This document shows positions 15,155 through 23,679 of a stretch of 64,000 nucleotides of DNA, piece after piece. The stretch is from the NCBI RefSeq assembly GCF_050937815.1, contig NZ_JACDIJ010000001.1:1-64000 (forward strand), written 5' to 3'. The translations under genes were made by a program, and so were the position numbers. The notes beneath the pieces were generated by a model. It searched no databases. It was not told the DNA's origin and worked only from the letters and a program-made list of their open reading frames with translations. How positions within the stretch are numbered: position 1 is the stretch's first letter; the number at the start of each line of letters is the position of its first letter. Source of the stretch: Treponema_C sp050937815 (GTDB taxonomy: Bacteria > Spirochaetota > Spirochaetia > Treponematales > Treponemataceae).

Positions 15155-16456
15155 TCAGTGTATATGTGCACTTTTGCTGCGAAGATACATATCCGCAAGG
15201 CAAATAGCCGCCATAGCCTCTATGACGGGGGCAATCCTCGGACACAAACACACATCGTGCCGGCCTTCTATAACGAGGTCGGTATTTTCATAAATTTTAC
15301 CGTCCGTATCGGCGGTTCGGGTTATTTTTACGGTTTTTTGCGGCAAAAAAATACTCGGAACGGGTTTTACGGCAGCGCGGAATACAATAGTGTTTCCGTT
15401 GGATATGCCGCCTAAAATGCCGCCGGCATTGTTTGTTTCAAAACATACGGCGTCGGCATAGCCGGCATTTTCAGCGTCGGTTGTGTCCTCGGTTTTACCG
15501 GCGACGGCGGCTTTATCGGTTGTATGCACGCGCATAGGGTCATTCCATTCGGAGCCTGTCATCCTGCACCCTGCAAAGCCCGATCCGAATTCGATACCCT
15601 TTACCGCACCTATAGACAATACGGCCTTTGCAAGTTCCGCATCCAGCTTATCGAATACGGGTTCTCCCCAGCCTGCGGGAATTCCTTCAATGCGGCATTC
15701 TACAATCCCGCCGGCACTGTCGCCTTGTTTGCGCAATGCTTGTATACGTTCAAACATTGCCTTTGCACTGTCTTCGTCGGGTACCTTAAGCGGGTTTTGT
15801 TCTATACGATTTTTATCGAGGGGCTTTACCGGCGGCAAAGAGCTTGCCGGGCAGTCGATTCCGGCAGCCTGTACCGTATATGCAAATATATCTATATCGG
15901 CTGCCGCCCTTGCAGTAGTCGCCGTCCTTGTTTCACTTGTTGTGTGTGCCGCATTTGTCGTACTTGTCGCATTTGCGGCGGCTTTTTTTAAAATAAGACG
16001 GGCGACGGCTCCTGCTGCCACCCTGGCTGCGGTTTCCCTCCCCGATGAGCGGCCGCCTCCGCGGTAATCGCGGATGCCGTATTTTTTTTGCCATGTATAA
16101 TCGGCATGTCCGGGACGGAAGGTATGCGCGATGTTTTGATAATCGGCGGAGCGCGCGGAGGTATTTTTTATTTCAAGGGCGATGGGGGTACCCGTTGTAA
16201 CCCCGTCGAAAACCCCACTTAAAATACGCACCTCATCTTTTTCGGCGCGGCTTGTAACGGCAGGATTAACCGTTTCGGTACCGTCGGCGGCAACAAAGAC
16301 GGCGGACGGCCGTCTGCGGTTTAATTCATATTGGATATCTTCAACTTTGAGAGGAATTCCTGCAGGACAGCCGTCAATTAAAGCGCCGAGTGCTTCTCCG
16401 TGGCTTTCGCCGAATGTGCTTACACGAAATATAGTACCGAATGTGTTTCCCGACAT
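15155..16456 (-). CDS. aroC: Chorismate synthase with a low-complexity insertion
   Basis: 433 residues, against about 360-390 for the family. It makes chorismate from EPSP, the last step of the shikimate pathway, using reduced FMN. Signatures: GTIFRVSTFGESHGEALGA at the start, RPGHADYTWQKKYGIRDYRGGGRSSGRETAARVAAGA, and GGISNG near residue 350. The additional length is an Ala/Thr-rich insert at about residues 160-187 (NATSTTNAAHTTSETRTATT) between conserved blocks, plus another in the middle at about 320-335. The conserved core looks intact, so I expect an active enzyme. It lies between the GT-B-like gene and dacA, with short gaps. Confidence 0.93.
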   Translation of the reverse strand: MSGNTFGTIFRVSTFGESHGEALGALIDGCPAGIPLKVEDIQYELNRRRPSAVFVAADGTETVNPAVTSRAEKDEVRILSGVFDGVTTGTPIALEIKNTSARSADYQNIAHTFRPGHADYTWQKKYGIRDYRGGGRSSGRETAARVAAGAVARLILKKAAANATSTTNAAHTTSETRTATTARAAADIDIFAYTVQAAGIDCPASSLPPVKPLDKNRIEQNPLKVPDEDSAKAMFERIQALRKQGDSAGGIVECRIEGIPAGWGEPVFDKLDAELAKAVLSIGAVKGIEFGSGFAGCRMTGSEWNDPMRVHTTDKAAVAGKTEDTTDAENAGYADAVCFETNNAGGILGGISNGNTIVFRAAVKPVPSIFLPQKTVKITRTADTDGKIYENTDLVIEGRHDVCLCPRIAPVIEAMAAICLADMYLRSKSAHIH

Positions 16457-16460
16457 AAGC

Positions 16461-17948
16461 TTACTGTAGCATATTGTGCGGATTTTGTCTGCCGTGCCGG
16501 ATATGTTTTATAATATTATAGGCACCGTCATACATTCCCGTTTTTGCGTTTTTTATAATATGCGTGCAGTATAAATCCAAAAGATCGGTATCTGTCGTTA
16601 AAACATCCAAGGTTCTGTACAAACCCGAAGGGGATGATGTTTCTATCGTTCCGTCTCCGCATTCGGAACTGCGGATAGCTCCCCATGCTTCATGGCGTCC
16701 TACGCGGTGAATAAAGAGCTTGGGAACGGGGTAAAAGGACAATTCGCTCGGTTTTGTTATCAGCACATCGCATACGCGCATAAGCAAGTTCGTTGCATAG
16801 ACGGCGGCATAAAAATCATCGTGCAAAAAAATATGTACCCCCGTAACATCTCCTTCTCGTACTTCGTTTATAAAGTTGCGCGTTTGTTGCCAGTCGGTAT
16901 GGAACGTCCATTTAATGCCGCTTGAGCGCAGTTCCTGTTCCAATAAAGCCCAGCGTCCCTTGTGATCTCCCATATTGATAAATAAAACCGCTTTTCCGGC
17001 TTCAATCGCACCTTTTCCTTTTCGGGCAATGTCGGCGAATTTCATTACTTGAGCACCGGCTCCGCCCATGCTGAGCAAAAAACGGCGGGGTTTGCCGTCC
17101 TTTATGCGTTTGCGCCGCAGATCGCAGTCGTATTCTATATTGGATACGATTTCGTGATCCACAAAATGTCCGGCTTCAAAAATATCGCCGGGCGGCATAC
17201 AGTTTTGTATGCCGAATCCTTTGTCGCCCATCGCAAACAAGGTTCTGTAGCCCATAAAGCTCGACGGCGACTGCACCGCATGAGTTGTTCCTTCGACAAT
17301 GTGAAAGGCGAGGGGAAAGTTGTCGGGAACGACGGTGATAATGTTTTGTAACCCGGCGCGTACCGCCCCCTGTCCCACCCAAGGATGAGTCGATAAAACG
17401 CTCATGTTTGCCGGAATATCGCGGAAAAGAGCGGCATATATGTCGGCCATAGCGGCATTTTTAAGCGAAGCCGAAAGGGTTTGTGCCGAAACCGACGTAA
17501 TTTTTTCCCAAAACAAGGTTTCGAACAATTTTGAATGCTGTGATATGCGCGATCCGAGATTATACCAGTGTTCAAGACTGCGTATTGTTTTTCCTGCGGT
17601 CGTATCGGGAAACGAAAGCATATCGAACCAATAGGGAATAAAACCCGCATGTTTTGCGGCGGAAGCGAGGGCAATGGCCATTCTGCAATGCCCGAATCCC
17701 ATGCGCATAGTACCGAGTAAAACACCTTTTTCGGTGTTCAAAGCGGTTTGTTTGTCTTTAGCAACGGATTTTTTTTCAACTACCGCCATTAAACCGAAGT
17801 CTTCATAGCCTCCGGTATGCGGAACGGCCGTAAGAGAAGGCGGCTGTTCGCTGTCGAATCCGTATGCATGTGCATAATATTTTGACAAAAAATTTCCGAT
17901 ACGCAGTTTTTTAGGTGGAACGAGGTTTCCGTATACAGTATAGTTCAT
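16461..17948 (-). CDS. GT-B-fold glycosyltransferase-like protein of unknown substrate
   Basis: 495 residues, with no signal peptide. Near residue 90 is LGTMRMGFGHCRMAIALASAA, similar to the glycine-rich N-terminal loop and following helix of MGDG-synthase/MurG-type glycosyltransferases; RRFLLSMGGAGAQ near residue 290 looks like the start of the C-terminal Rossmann half, and TKPSELSFYPVP near 415 resembles the nucleotide-sugar-binding region. The substrate is unknown. A role in glycolipid synthesis is possible, since treponemal membranes contain glycolipids, but this is inference. It is five bases upstream of aroC. Confidence 0.5.
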   Translation of the reverse strand: MNYTVYGNLVPPKKLRIGNFLSKYYAHAYGFDSEQPPSLTAVPHTGGYEDFGLMAVVEKKSVAKDKQTALNTEKGVLLGTMRMGFGHCRMAIALASAAKHAGFIPYWFDMLSFPDTTAGKTIRSLEHWYNLGSRISQHSKLFETLFWEKITSVSAQTLSASLKNAAMADIYAALFRDIPANMSVLSTHPWVGQGAVRAGLQNIITVVPDNFPLAFHIVEGTTHAVQSPSSFMGYRTLFAMGDKGFGIQNCMPPGDIFEAGHFVDHEIVSNIEYDCDLRRKRIKDGKPRRFLLSMGGAGAQVMKFADIARKGKGAIEAGKAVLFINMGDHKGRWALLEQELRSSGIKWTFHTDWQQTRNFINEVREGDVTGVHIFLHDDFYAAVYATNLLMRVCDVLITKPSELSFYPVPKLFIHRVGRHEAWGAIRSSECGDGTIETSSPSGLYRTLDVLTTDTDLLDLYCTHIIKNAKTGMYDGAYNIIKHIRHGRQNPHNMLQ

Positions 17949-18018
17949 CCGCTGACATTCCTATTCTATAAGATATATCGGTGTATAAAAGAATTTACAA
18001 GAGGCCGGGTTTTGTTTA

Positions 18019-18047
18019 TTGACTTTTTTTATATAAAGTTTTATAAA
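18019..18047 (+). promoter_or_regulatory. Promoter for the leuCD-type pair
   Basis: TTGACT (18019-18024), 17-base spacer, TATAAA (18042-18047). It is followed by an AT-rich leader of about 35 bases to the ATG at 18090. Confidence 0.65.
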
Positions 18048-18089
18048 TACTTAAATACTTTAGTGTAAATAAAATTTTAAGAGAATGGT

Positions 18090-19379
18090 ATGGGAAAAAC
18101 GATAGCCGAAAAAATATTCGATGCACATCTTGTCGATAAACCCTTTGAAAACATGTGCGTTTTAAAACTGGACAGGGTTTTTTGCCACGAAATAACCACA
18201 CCGGTTGCAATTATGGATTTGACGGAAAAAGGAAGGGATAAGGTATTCGATCCCGAAAAAATTAAAGCCGTTATCGACCATGTAACGCCGGCGAAGGATT
18301 CGAAAACCGCAGAACAGGGAAAGATTTTGCGCGATTGGGCTAAACGCAATAAAATTCGTGATTTTTTTGATATAGGTTCAAACGGCGTATGCCACGCTTT
18401 GTTTCCCGAAAAAGGCTTTGTGCGCCCCGGTTATACGATTATTATGGGCGACAGTCATACCTGTACACACGGAGCGTTCGGCGCTTTTGCGGCAGGGGTC
18501 GGTACCACCGATCTTGAGGTTGCCGTTTTAAAAGGCGTGTGTGCGTTTTACGAGCCTAAAACGATTAAAATCGAATTGAACGGTTCCTTAAAAGAAGGAG
18601 TATACGCAAAGGATGTTATTTTACACATCATTGCACAACTCGGCGTAAACGGAGCTACGAACTGCATTATGGAGTTTTCCGGCACTGCCGTACAACAGAT
18701 GTGCATGGAAGAACGCATGACTATTTGCAATATGGCTGTAGAAGCCGGTGCTACATCGGGAATATGTATGCCGGATACGGTAACGGTCGATTATTTATGG
18801 CCTTTTATAAAGGACGAATTCGAATCCAAAGAAGCGGCTTTAAAAGAATATACCGCATGGGCTTCCGATGTAGATGCCGTTTACGAAAAAGCGTTCAGCT
18901 TCGATGTAAGCTCTTTTGAAAGCGTGTGCACCTTCGGTTATAAGCCGGATCAAGTAAAAACTCTCAAAGAAATGGCCGGAACAAAGATCGACCAAGTGTA
19001 CATAGGCTCCTGTACGAACGGCCGTATAAGCGATTTACGCATTGCCGCCGCCGTGTTAAAAAAAGGACTTGATAACGGAAAAAAAGTTGCCGACGGTATT
19101 CGCGCCATCGTATCGCCGGCTACGCCCCTTGTGTACCGCCGCGCTTTACAGGAAGGCCTTATCGACATTTTTATGGAAGCGGGTTTTTGCGTTACCAATC
19201 CGACATGCGGAGCCTGCTTGGGTATGAGTAACGGCGTCCTTGCAAACGGAGAAGTATGCGCTTCCACAACAAACCGCAATTTCAGCGGCCGTATGGGCAA
19301 GGGCGGTACCGTCCACTTAATGAGTCCTGCCGCCGCCGCAGCCGCTTCTCTTGCAGGCCGTATAACGGCAGACTGGTAG
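18090..19379 (+). CDS. leuC: 3-isopropylmalate dehydratase / homoaconitase-type large subunit
   Basis: 429 residues, the length of the two-subunit archaeal-type large subunits rather than the 460-plus of E. coli LeuC. Iron-sulphur and substrate residues are present: GDSHTCTHGAFGAFAAGVG, the first ligand in YIGSCTNGRISDLR, and the pair in CGACLGMSNG. It isomerises a hydroxy-acid through a dehydration step using a 4Fe-4S cluster. The small subunit follows 43 bases downstream. No leuA or leuB is nearby, so the substrate (isopropylmalate, homocitrate, dimethylmalate or other) cannot be fixed from the sequence; the gene symbol reflects family only. Confidence 0.85.
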   Translation: MGKTIAEKIFDAHLVDKPFENMCVLKLDRVFCHEITTPVAIMDLTEKGRDKVFDPEKIKAVIDHVTPAKDSKTAEQGKILRDWAKRNKIRDFFDIGSNGVCHALFPEKGFVRPGYTIIMGDSHTCTHGAFGAFAAGVGTTDLEVAVLKGVCAFYEPKTIKIELNGSLKEGVYAKDVILHIIAQLGVNGATNCIMEFSGTAVQQMCMEERMTICNMAVEAGATSGICMPDTVTVDYLWPFIKDEFESKEAALKEYTAWASDVDAVYEKAFSFDVSSFESVCTFGYKPDQVKTLKEMAGTKIDQVYIGSCTNGRISDLRIAAAVLKKGLDNGKKVADGIRAIVSPATPLVYRRALQEGLIDIFMEAGFCVTNPTCGACLGMSNGVLANGEVCASTTNRNFSGRMGKGGTVHLMSPAAAAAASLAGRITADW

Positions 19380-19422
19380 CATTTGATTGTACACGTATTT
19401 TATGTAAAACGGGGAGACTTCC

Positions 19423-19953
19423 ATGACAGTTTTTGAAGGCAACGTACTTTTTTTAGACAGATCCGATATAAATACCGATGAAATCATTCCGGCCCGCTAT
19501 TTAACCGAAATTTCAAAACAAGCTTTAAAACCCTATTTACTCGAAGATTTAAAACTTGAAGGTTTTAATCCGCAAACCGATATAGACGGAAAAAGCATTA
19601 TCATTACGCGCAATAATTTCGGCTGCGGTTCTTCACGCGAACACGCCCCGTGGGCATTGGAAGTAAACGGTATTTATGCCGTCGTAGCGGTTAATTTTGC
19701 GCGCATATTCCGTCAAAATATGTTTAACCGCGGAATGCTTGCCGCCGAGCTTGACGAACAAAGCGTTGAAAATATATTTTCTCTTTTTGCCGATAAAGAC
19801 TGTAGATGCCGTATCGAAGTAGGGGATACGGCATCTACAATAGCTGTAAATACGGCTGCGCTCAGTAAATTGTATCGATTCCATTTAAACCCCTTTGATA
19901 AGGCCCTTGTCGAAAGCGGCGGCTGGCTGGGGTATGCGGAACGTCACTATTAA
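19423..19953 (+). CDS. leuD: 3-isopropylmalate dehydratase / homoaconitase-type small subunit
   Basis: 176 residues. The swivel domain is clear: FLDRSDINTDEIIPARYLTE, then NNFGCGSSREHAPWALEVNG, then ARIFRQNMFNRGML. It packs on the large subunit and closes the active site. In the known families a short loop after the RYL segment sets substrate choice (YLVY-type for isopropylmalate and YLRT-type for homoaconitate, as I recall); this protein has YLTE, which matches neither. It has the same promoter as leuC and its own weak GGGAGA ribosome-binding site. Confidence 0.85.
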   Translation: MTVFEGNVLFLDRSDINTDEIIPARYLTEISKQALKPYLLEDLKLEGFNPQTDIDGKSIIITRNNFGCGSSREHAPWALEVNGIYAVVAVNFARIFRQNMFNRGMLAAELDEQSVENIFSLFADKDCRCRIEVGDTASTIAVNTAALSKLYRFHLNPFDKALVESGGWLGYAERHY

Positions 19954-19989
19954 AATCCTGCAATACGGCAGTGTATCGGGCGGCTGCTT

Positions 19990-20199
19990 TTACCCCAAAA
20001 CATCAAAACCGCATAACTGTATTGCGTTTCGTATTGCATGTTCGATATCGGGTATTTTTTCATCATAGGTTACAAAAACTTGGGCTTTTTCATAGCTGAC
20101 AACACAGTGAGAAACGCCCTGTACCGACAAAACCGCCGAAGCGGTTTTTTGTTCGTCCTCAGTACTTCCCAATCCTTCTACGTAAATCTTTTGTTCCAT
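19990..20199 (-). CDS. HMA-fold (heavy-metal-associated-like) small protein lacking CxxC
   Basis: 69 residues with the beta-alpha-beta-beta-alpha-beta pattern of copper chaperones: KIYVEGLGS, EDEQKTASAVLSVQGVSHCVVSYEKAQVFVTYDE, then IEHAIRNAIQLCGFDVLG. The metal-binding CxxC, expected at GLGSTED, is absent, and the two cysteines present lie elsewhere. It may therefore not bind copper, acting instead as a protein-interaction or regulatory module. It is a single gene between leuD and rlmN, with rlmN directly downstream on the same strand after about 75 bases upstream gap. Confidence 0.65.
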   Translation of the reverse strand: MEQKIYVEGLGSTEDEQKTASAVLSVQGVSHCVVSYEKAQVFVTYDEKIPDIEHAIRNAIQLCGFDVLG

Positions 20200-20275
20200 T
20201 TTTTAACTCCCTCTGTTCACGATCTTTGCGTATAAAAACATTGACAATCCGTATGTTCACCTTTGTCAATCCGCT

Positions 20276-21310
20276 TTATTCCGATTGTGTTTTTCCCAAT
20301 TGGCCGCACGCTCCGGCAATATTTGAGCCGCGTTTTGTCCGTATTGTTACGTTAAGCCCGGCACCTTTAAGCTGCCGATAAAACGATGCAATTTCTTCAG
20401 CGCTCGGAGTTTGATAGGGTAATCCCTCCGCCTTATTCCACGGAATAAGGTTTATATGAACGGGAAGGCGGCGGGCAAAATTAATTAAATTATGCGCGCT
20501 TTTTTTTCCCGTATTGACACCTTTTAACAATGCGGCTTCCAAAGTACAGCGGTGCCCCGTTTTATCACTGTAATATTGTATCGCTTTTGCCAATTTTTCA
20601 AGGCTCTGGGACCGTGCAATCGGCATAAGTTCTTCGCGCAAATCGGGATCCGCCGTTGTAAGCGATACCGCCAAACGGACAGCCGGGCCGCGGTCGGCCA
20701 AATCATAGATACCGTCAATGATACCGCAGGTAGAAAGCGTTATTCTGCGTAAAGACAAAGCGCGCCCCTTTTTATGCGAAAATATACATACCGCATTTCG
20801 CACTTCTTCCAAATTTAAAAGAGGTTCGCCCATACCCATAAAAACGATATTTTGCAGCTTTCCGGCCCTTTGTTCAAGATATAAAAATTGTTCGACAATC
20901 TCCGCTGCCGATAAATTGCGGGCAAAACCTAAAGAACCCGTTTTACAAAAAGTACAGCCCATAGCGCAGCCCGCTTGAGATGAAAGACAAGCCGTTTTTC
21001 GCCCTTCGCCGTCAAACAGTAATACGGTTTCTATCATTAAACCGTCGCCTAAATCTATTTGCAGTTTTGTCGTACCGTCCGTATCTTCCAGTATTCGGCT
21101 TACGGACGACGAAAATAATGTTGTTTTTTCGGCTAAGCTGTGCCGCAATGAAAGCGGAATATCGGTCATTTGATCGAGGGACTGCGCGCCCGATGCAATC
21201 CATTTGAATATTTGCATACCTCTAAAGGGCGGCTGCGACGGGATAAGTTCGGCTATACGTTCCGGCAGCAAACCCGATAGAGCAATCTGCGGTGATTCGA
21301 CGGTCAACAC
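20276..21310 (-). CDS. rlmN: 23S rRNA (adenine2503-C2)-methyltransferase / tRNA m2A37 methyltransferase
   Basis: 344 residues. It is a radical-SAM RlmN with the CxxxCxxC cluster motif in QAGCAMGCTFCKTGSLGFARNL (about 110-130), GMGEPLLNLEEV, and INLIPWNKAEG near the end. The catalytic C-terminal cysteine is in IAGACGQLG. It methylates A2503 in the peptidyl-transferase centre and A37 in some tRNAs. The ATG at 21310 lies seven bases after the stop of the TPR gene, so they are probably one transcript. Confidence 0.94.
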   Translation of the reverse strand: MLTVESPQIALSGLLPERIAELIPSQPPFRGMQIFKWIASGAQSLDQMTDIPLSLRHSLAEKTTLFSSSVSRILEDTDGTTKLQIDLGDGLMIETVLLFDGEGRKTACLSSQAGCAMGCTFCKTGSLGFARNLSAAEIVEQFLYLEQRAGKLQNIVFMGMGEPLLNLEEVRNAVCIFSHKKGRALSLRRITLSTCGIIDGIYDLADRGPAVRLAVSLTTADPDLREELMPIARSQSLEKLAKAIQYYSDKTGHRCTLEAALLKGVNTGKKSAHNLINFARRLPVHINLIPWNKAEGLPYQTPSAEEIASFYRQLKGAGLNVTIRTKRGSNIAGACGQLGKTQSE

Positions 21311-21317
21311 GGATTCC

Positions 21318-22484
21318 TTACTGTTGTGTCAATTTGTCAAGCATTTCGGTAACGGCTTGGCTGCGAACGCCGTGCTTTTGAAAACTTTGCAGCACATCTA
21401 CCGCTTTCGCTTTTTGGTTTGTTTTTATATAACAGTCGGCAAGATCCATATATAAACGGTAATTTTTGGGATCCGTTTGTATTAAGCGGCTTAAACTGAT
21501 AATGGCTTCTTCATATCTGCCTTCACCCTTGCTGATAAGGGCGAGTCCCAATACTGCATATAAATCGTATTCGATATTCAATGCCCGATTATAATAATCG
21601 GTTGCGGTTTTGTAATCGCCCATATTGCGGTATGCATCGCCGGTACGGGTCAATATTACCTTGTTTTTAGGATCCAGCTGTAAGATTTTATTCCAATGTT
21701 CTATCGAGCGGAACTGTTGATTCATTCCGCGGTAACAATCGGCTAAGCCGAATAAGGCATAAAAGTTTTTCGGATCCATTTTTAATGCGCGCTCGAAATA
21801 AGAAACGCCCTTGTCGAAGGTTTTTAATTTACGGTGACAGTTTCCTATTGAAGTAAGGACGCGGATGTCTACGGCAGCTTCATTTACTTCAAGCATTTTT
21901 GTCCAATAATATAAGGCATCTCTGTATTCTTTAAAATCATAATGTAAATGCCCCAAGCCGATAAGGGCATATGCATTTTCTTCTTCCATATCCAAAACAC
22001 GTAAATACAGCTGTTTTGATTTTTTCAAATCGCGGATTTTCCGATATGCATCGGCGACACGGGTTAACACTGTTATGTTTTTATCGTCATGAATTAAATA
22101 CTGTTCCCAAATTTCTATTGCCTTATGGTATTGATTCATAGCTTTGTAACAATCCGCAAGCCCGAACAATGCATAATTGTTTCCCGGATGCGAGGAAAGG
22201 CATTTTGAATAATATACGGCGGCTTCGCTAAAATGATTTTCTTTACGTTCGGCATCGCCTAAACCGACAAGGGCATAGTTGTTGTTTTCATCCAATTCCA
22301 AAATGCTTTTAAAGGCTTCTTTCGATTCTTCTATTTTATTTTCTTTTATTAATGCATACCCTTTTTTTGACAATTCGGCTATTTGATTTTCCAGCGTGTC
22401 GGCGCCTTCCTGCCCGCTTTTTTGAATTGCATCTTCATCACATTCCGTTGAGGTACTTGATTTTAAATTCAAATCTTCCTGCAT
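21318..22484 (-). CDS. Tetratricopeptide-repeat protein
   Basis: 388 residues. About nine consecutive 34-residue TPRs occupy residues 30-375, with the consensus NNYALVGLGDAERKENHFSEAAVYY, NNYALFGLADCYKAMNQYHKAIEIW and relatives recurring; NYALFGLADCY appears almost unchanged three times. No signal peptide or membrane helix is seen, so it is probably cytoplasmic and acts as a scaffold. It lies between a 113-residue TPR-like gene and rlmN, three and seven bases apart. The function is not otherwise deducible. Confidence 0.85.
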   Translation of the reverse strand: MQEDLNLKSSTSTECDEDAIQKSGQEGADTLENQIAELSKKGYALIKENKIEESKEAFKSILELDENNNYALVGLGDAERKENHFSEAAVYYSKCLSSHPGNNYALFGLADCYKAMNQYHKAIEIWEQYLIHDDKNITVLTRVADAYRKIRDLKKSKQLYLRVLDMEEENAYALIGLGHLHYDFKEYRDALYYWTKMLEVNEAAVDIRVLTSIGNCHRKLKTFDKGVSYFERALKMDPKNFYALFGLADCYRGMNQQFRSIEHWNKILQLDPKNKVILTRTGDAYRNMGDYKTATDYYNRALNIEYDLYAVLGLALISKGEGRYEEAIISLSRLIQTDPKNYRLYMDLADCYIKTNQKAKAVDVLQSFQKHGVRSQAVTEMLDKLTQQ

Positions 22485-22487
22485 ATA

Positions 22488-22829
22488 TTAATCCTTTTGT
22501 TTTAAATAAAATGAAACAGTATCCGCTATTTTTTCATATAACAGTTCGCTTTTTGCCGTATTGTGTGCAAGCAGGTAGAATTTAAGAGCGGATAATATAT
22601 CTCCTTCTTCCTGATATACATCGCCGACTCTTGTAAGTCCGTCGGAATAACCGGTTGTTATAAACAACCGCTTTGCATTTTGAATATCTCCCTGATTGAA
22701 AAGAACATTACCCTTACGGTTTAACAGTACTTTTTGCTCGGAAGTTAAAGAACCTACGGGCGTATCCGATGTTTTTATAAAACCGCCGGATTGCTGTTTT
22801 TCAAATATTTTTTTTAAATCAGAGGGCAT
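22488..22829 (-). CDS. Small TPR-like protein
   Basis: 113 residues. An N-terminal tail (KKIFEKQQSGGFIKTSDTP) precedes about two TPR-like helix pairs: LLNRKGNVLFNQGDIQNAKRLFITTGYSDGLTRVGDVY and EGDILSALKFYLLAHN. It is four bases upstream of the longer TPR protein and probably works with it. No enzyme motif is seen. Confidence 0.65.
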   Translation of the reverse strand: MPSDLKKIFEKQQSGGFIKTSDTPVGSLTSEQKVLLNRKGNVLFNQGDIQNAKRLFITTGYSDGLTRVGDVYQEEGDILSALKFYLLAHNTAKSELLYEKIADTVSFYLKQKD

Positions 22830-22881
22830 TTTATTTCCTTAACTGATTATTTTACATTATATGATAACCGAAAAAGTTAAA

Positions 22882-23445
22882 TTAGTCAAAACCTTTTTGA
22901 TAAAAATCGACAATTGAACGTCCGTATACCCGTTTATCTTTTTTTACAAGGCATCCTATAGTGTCGGGCATATCGATTTCGGCGGGGCGGTGTATGAGGA
23001 CGGTACCGTTTTTCTTTAATAAAGCGTTGGGCGTACGGCTTTTGTCGGCTATGCTTTGTATAAGCTGAATGTGAAATTTATAGGGGAATGGCGGGTCGCA
23101 AAAGATAATGTCGAAAGAATTTTTCGAACGTTTTATAAAAAGTTCAACGGGCATAAAACGGCATTCTATTTTTTTATGCATTTCTTTTTCACTGAGCGAA
23201 ACGTTTTGCAAAAGAGTAGTAATTTTTAACTTATCTTTTTCACATAAAACCGCGCATTCGGCACCGCGGGAAACCGCTTCAAGCGCGATAATCCCGCTGC
23301 CTGAAAACAAATCCAAAAAAGATTTTCCGTCAAGCGGTCCCAGTATCGAAAAAAAAGATTCGCGCATTTTATCCATTGCAGGTCTTATAATGCCGTCGGG
23401 GCACTTTATAAGCCGCCCCTTTAATTGTCCGCCGGTTATACGCAT
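22882..23445 (-). CDS. rsmD: 16S rRNA (guanine966-N2)-methyltransferase
   Basis: 187 residues. RsmD family: the N-terminal MRITGGQLKGRLIKCP (parallel to the RII.G..rGr.l..P motif), RPAMDKMRESFFSIL, the SAM-binding FLDLFSGSGIIALEAVSRGA and the catalytic DPPFPY motif (IIFCDPPF). It methylates G966 of 16S rRNA in the small subunit. The gene stands alone on the minus strand with an AT-rich gap on each side. Confidence 0.92.
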   Translation of the reverse strand: MRITGGQLKGRLIKCPDGIIRPAMDKMRESFFSILGPLDGKSFLDLFSGSGIIALEAVSRGAECAVLCEKDKLKITTLLQNVSLSEKEMHKKIECRFMPVELFIKRSKNSFDIIFCDPPFPYKFHIQLIQSIADKSRTPNALLKKNGTVLIHRPAEIDMPDTIGCLVKKDKRVYGRSIVDFYQKGFD

Positions 23446-23589
23446 GTGTAAACTATAAACAAAGTTTTTTTATGTGTCAAGTTTTATACAGTCGAAGGGG
23501 GACGATACCGGAAGGGGCAAAAACGCTCTTTTTCGCTGCGGCATATCTTTTAAATGATATATTTTTTTTTAAGGATACATTTTTTTTAT

Positions 23590-23618
23590 TGCAAACCTTT
23601 GCAATAGTTATTAAAATA
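23590..23618 (+). promoter_or_regulatory. Promoter with palindromic operator before the flavocytochrome gene
   Basis: TTGCAA (23590-23595), 17-base spacer, TAAAAT (23613-23618). The -35 is embedded in the palindrome TTGCAAA-CC-TTTGCAA (23590-23605). The identical palindrome covers the rpsF promoter at 25613. Confidence 0.7.
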
Positions 23619-23679
23619 GGTTTTGTGTAATTGCTATATCTAAAAAGCTGTGTTTTCGGATTTATAATGAGGAGAAAAT

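Noticed and set aside
15483..16067. Plus-strand frames opposite aroC (up to 194 residues)
   Set aside because: They overlap conserved AroC motifs in the correct minus frame and have no start signals.
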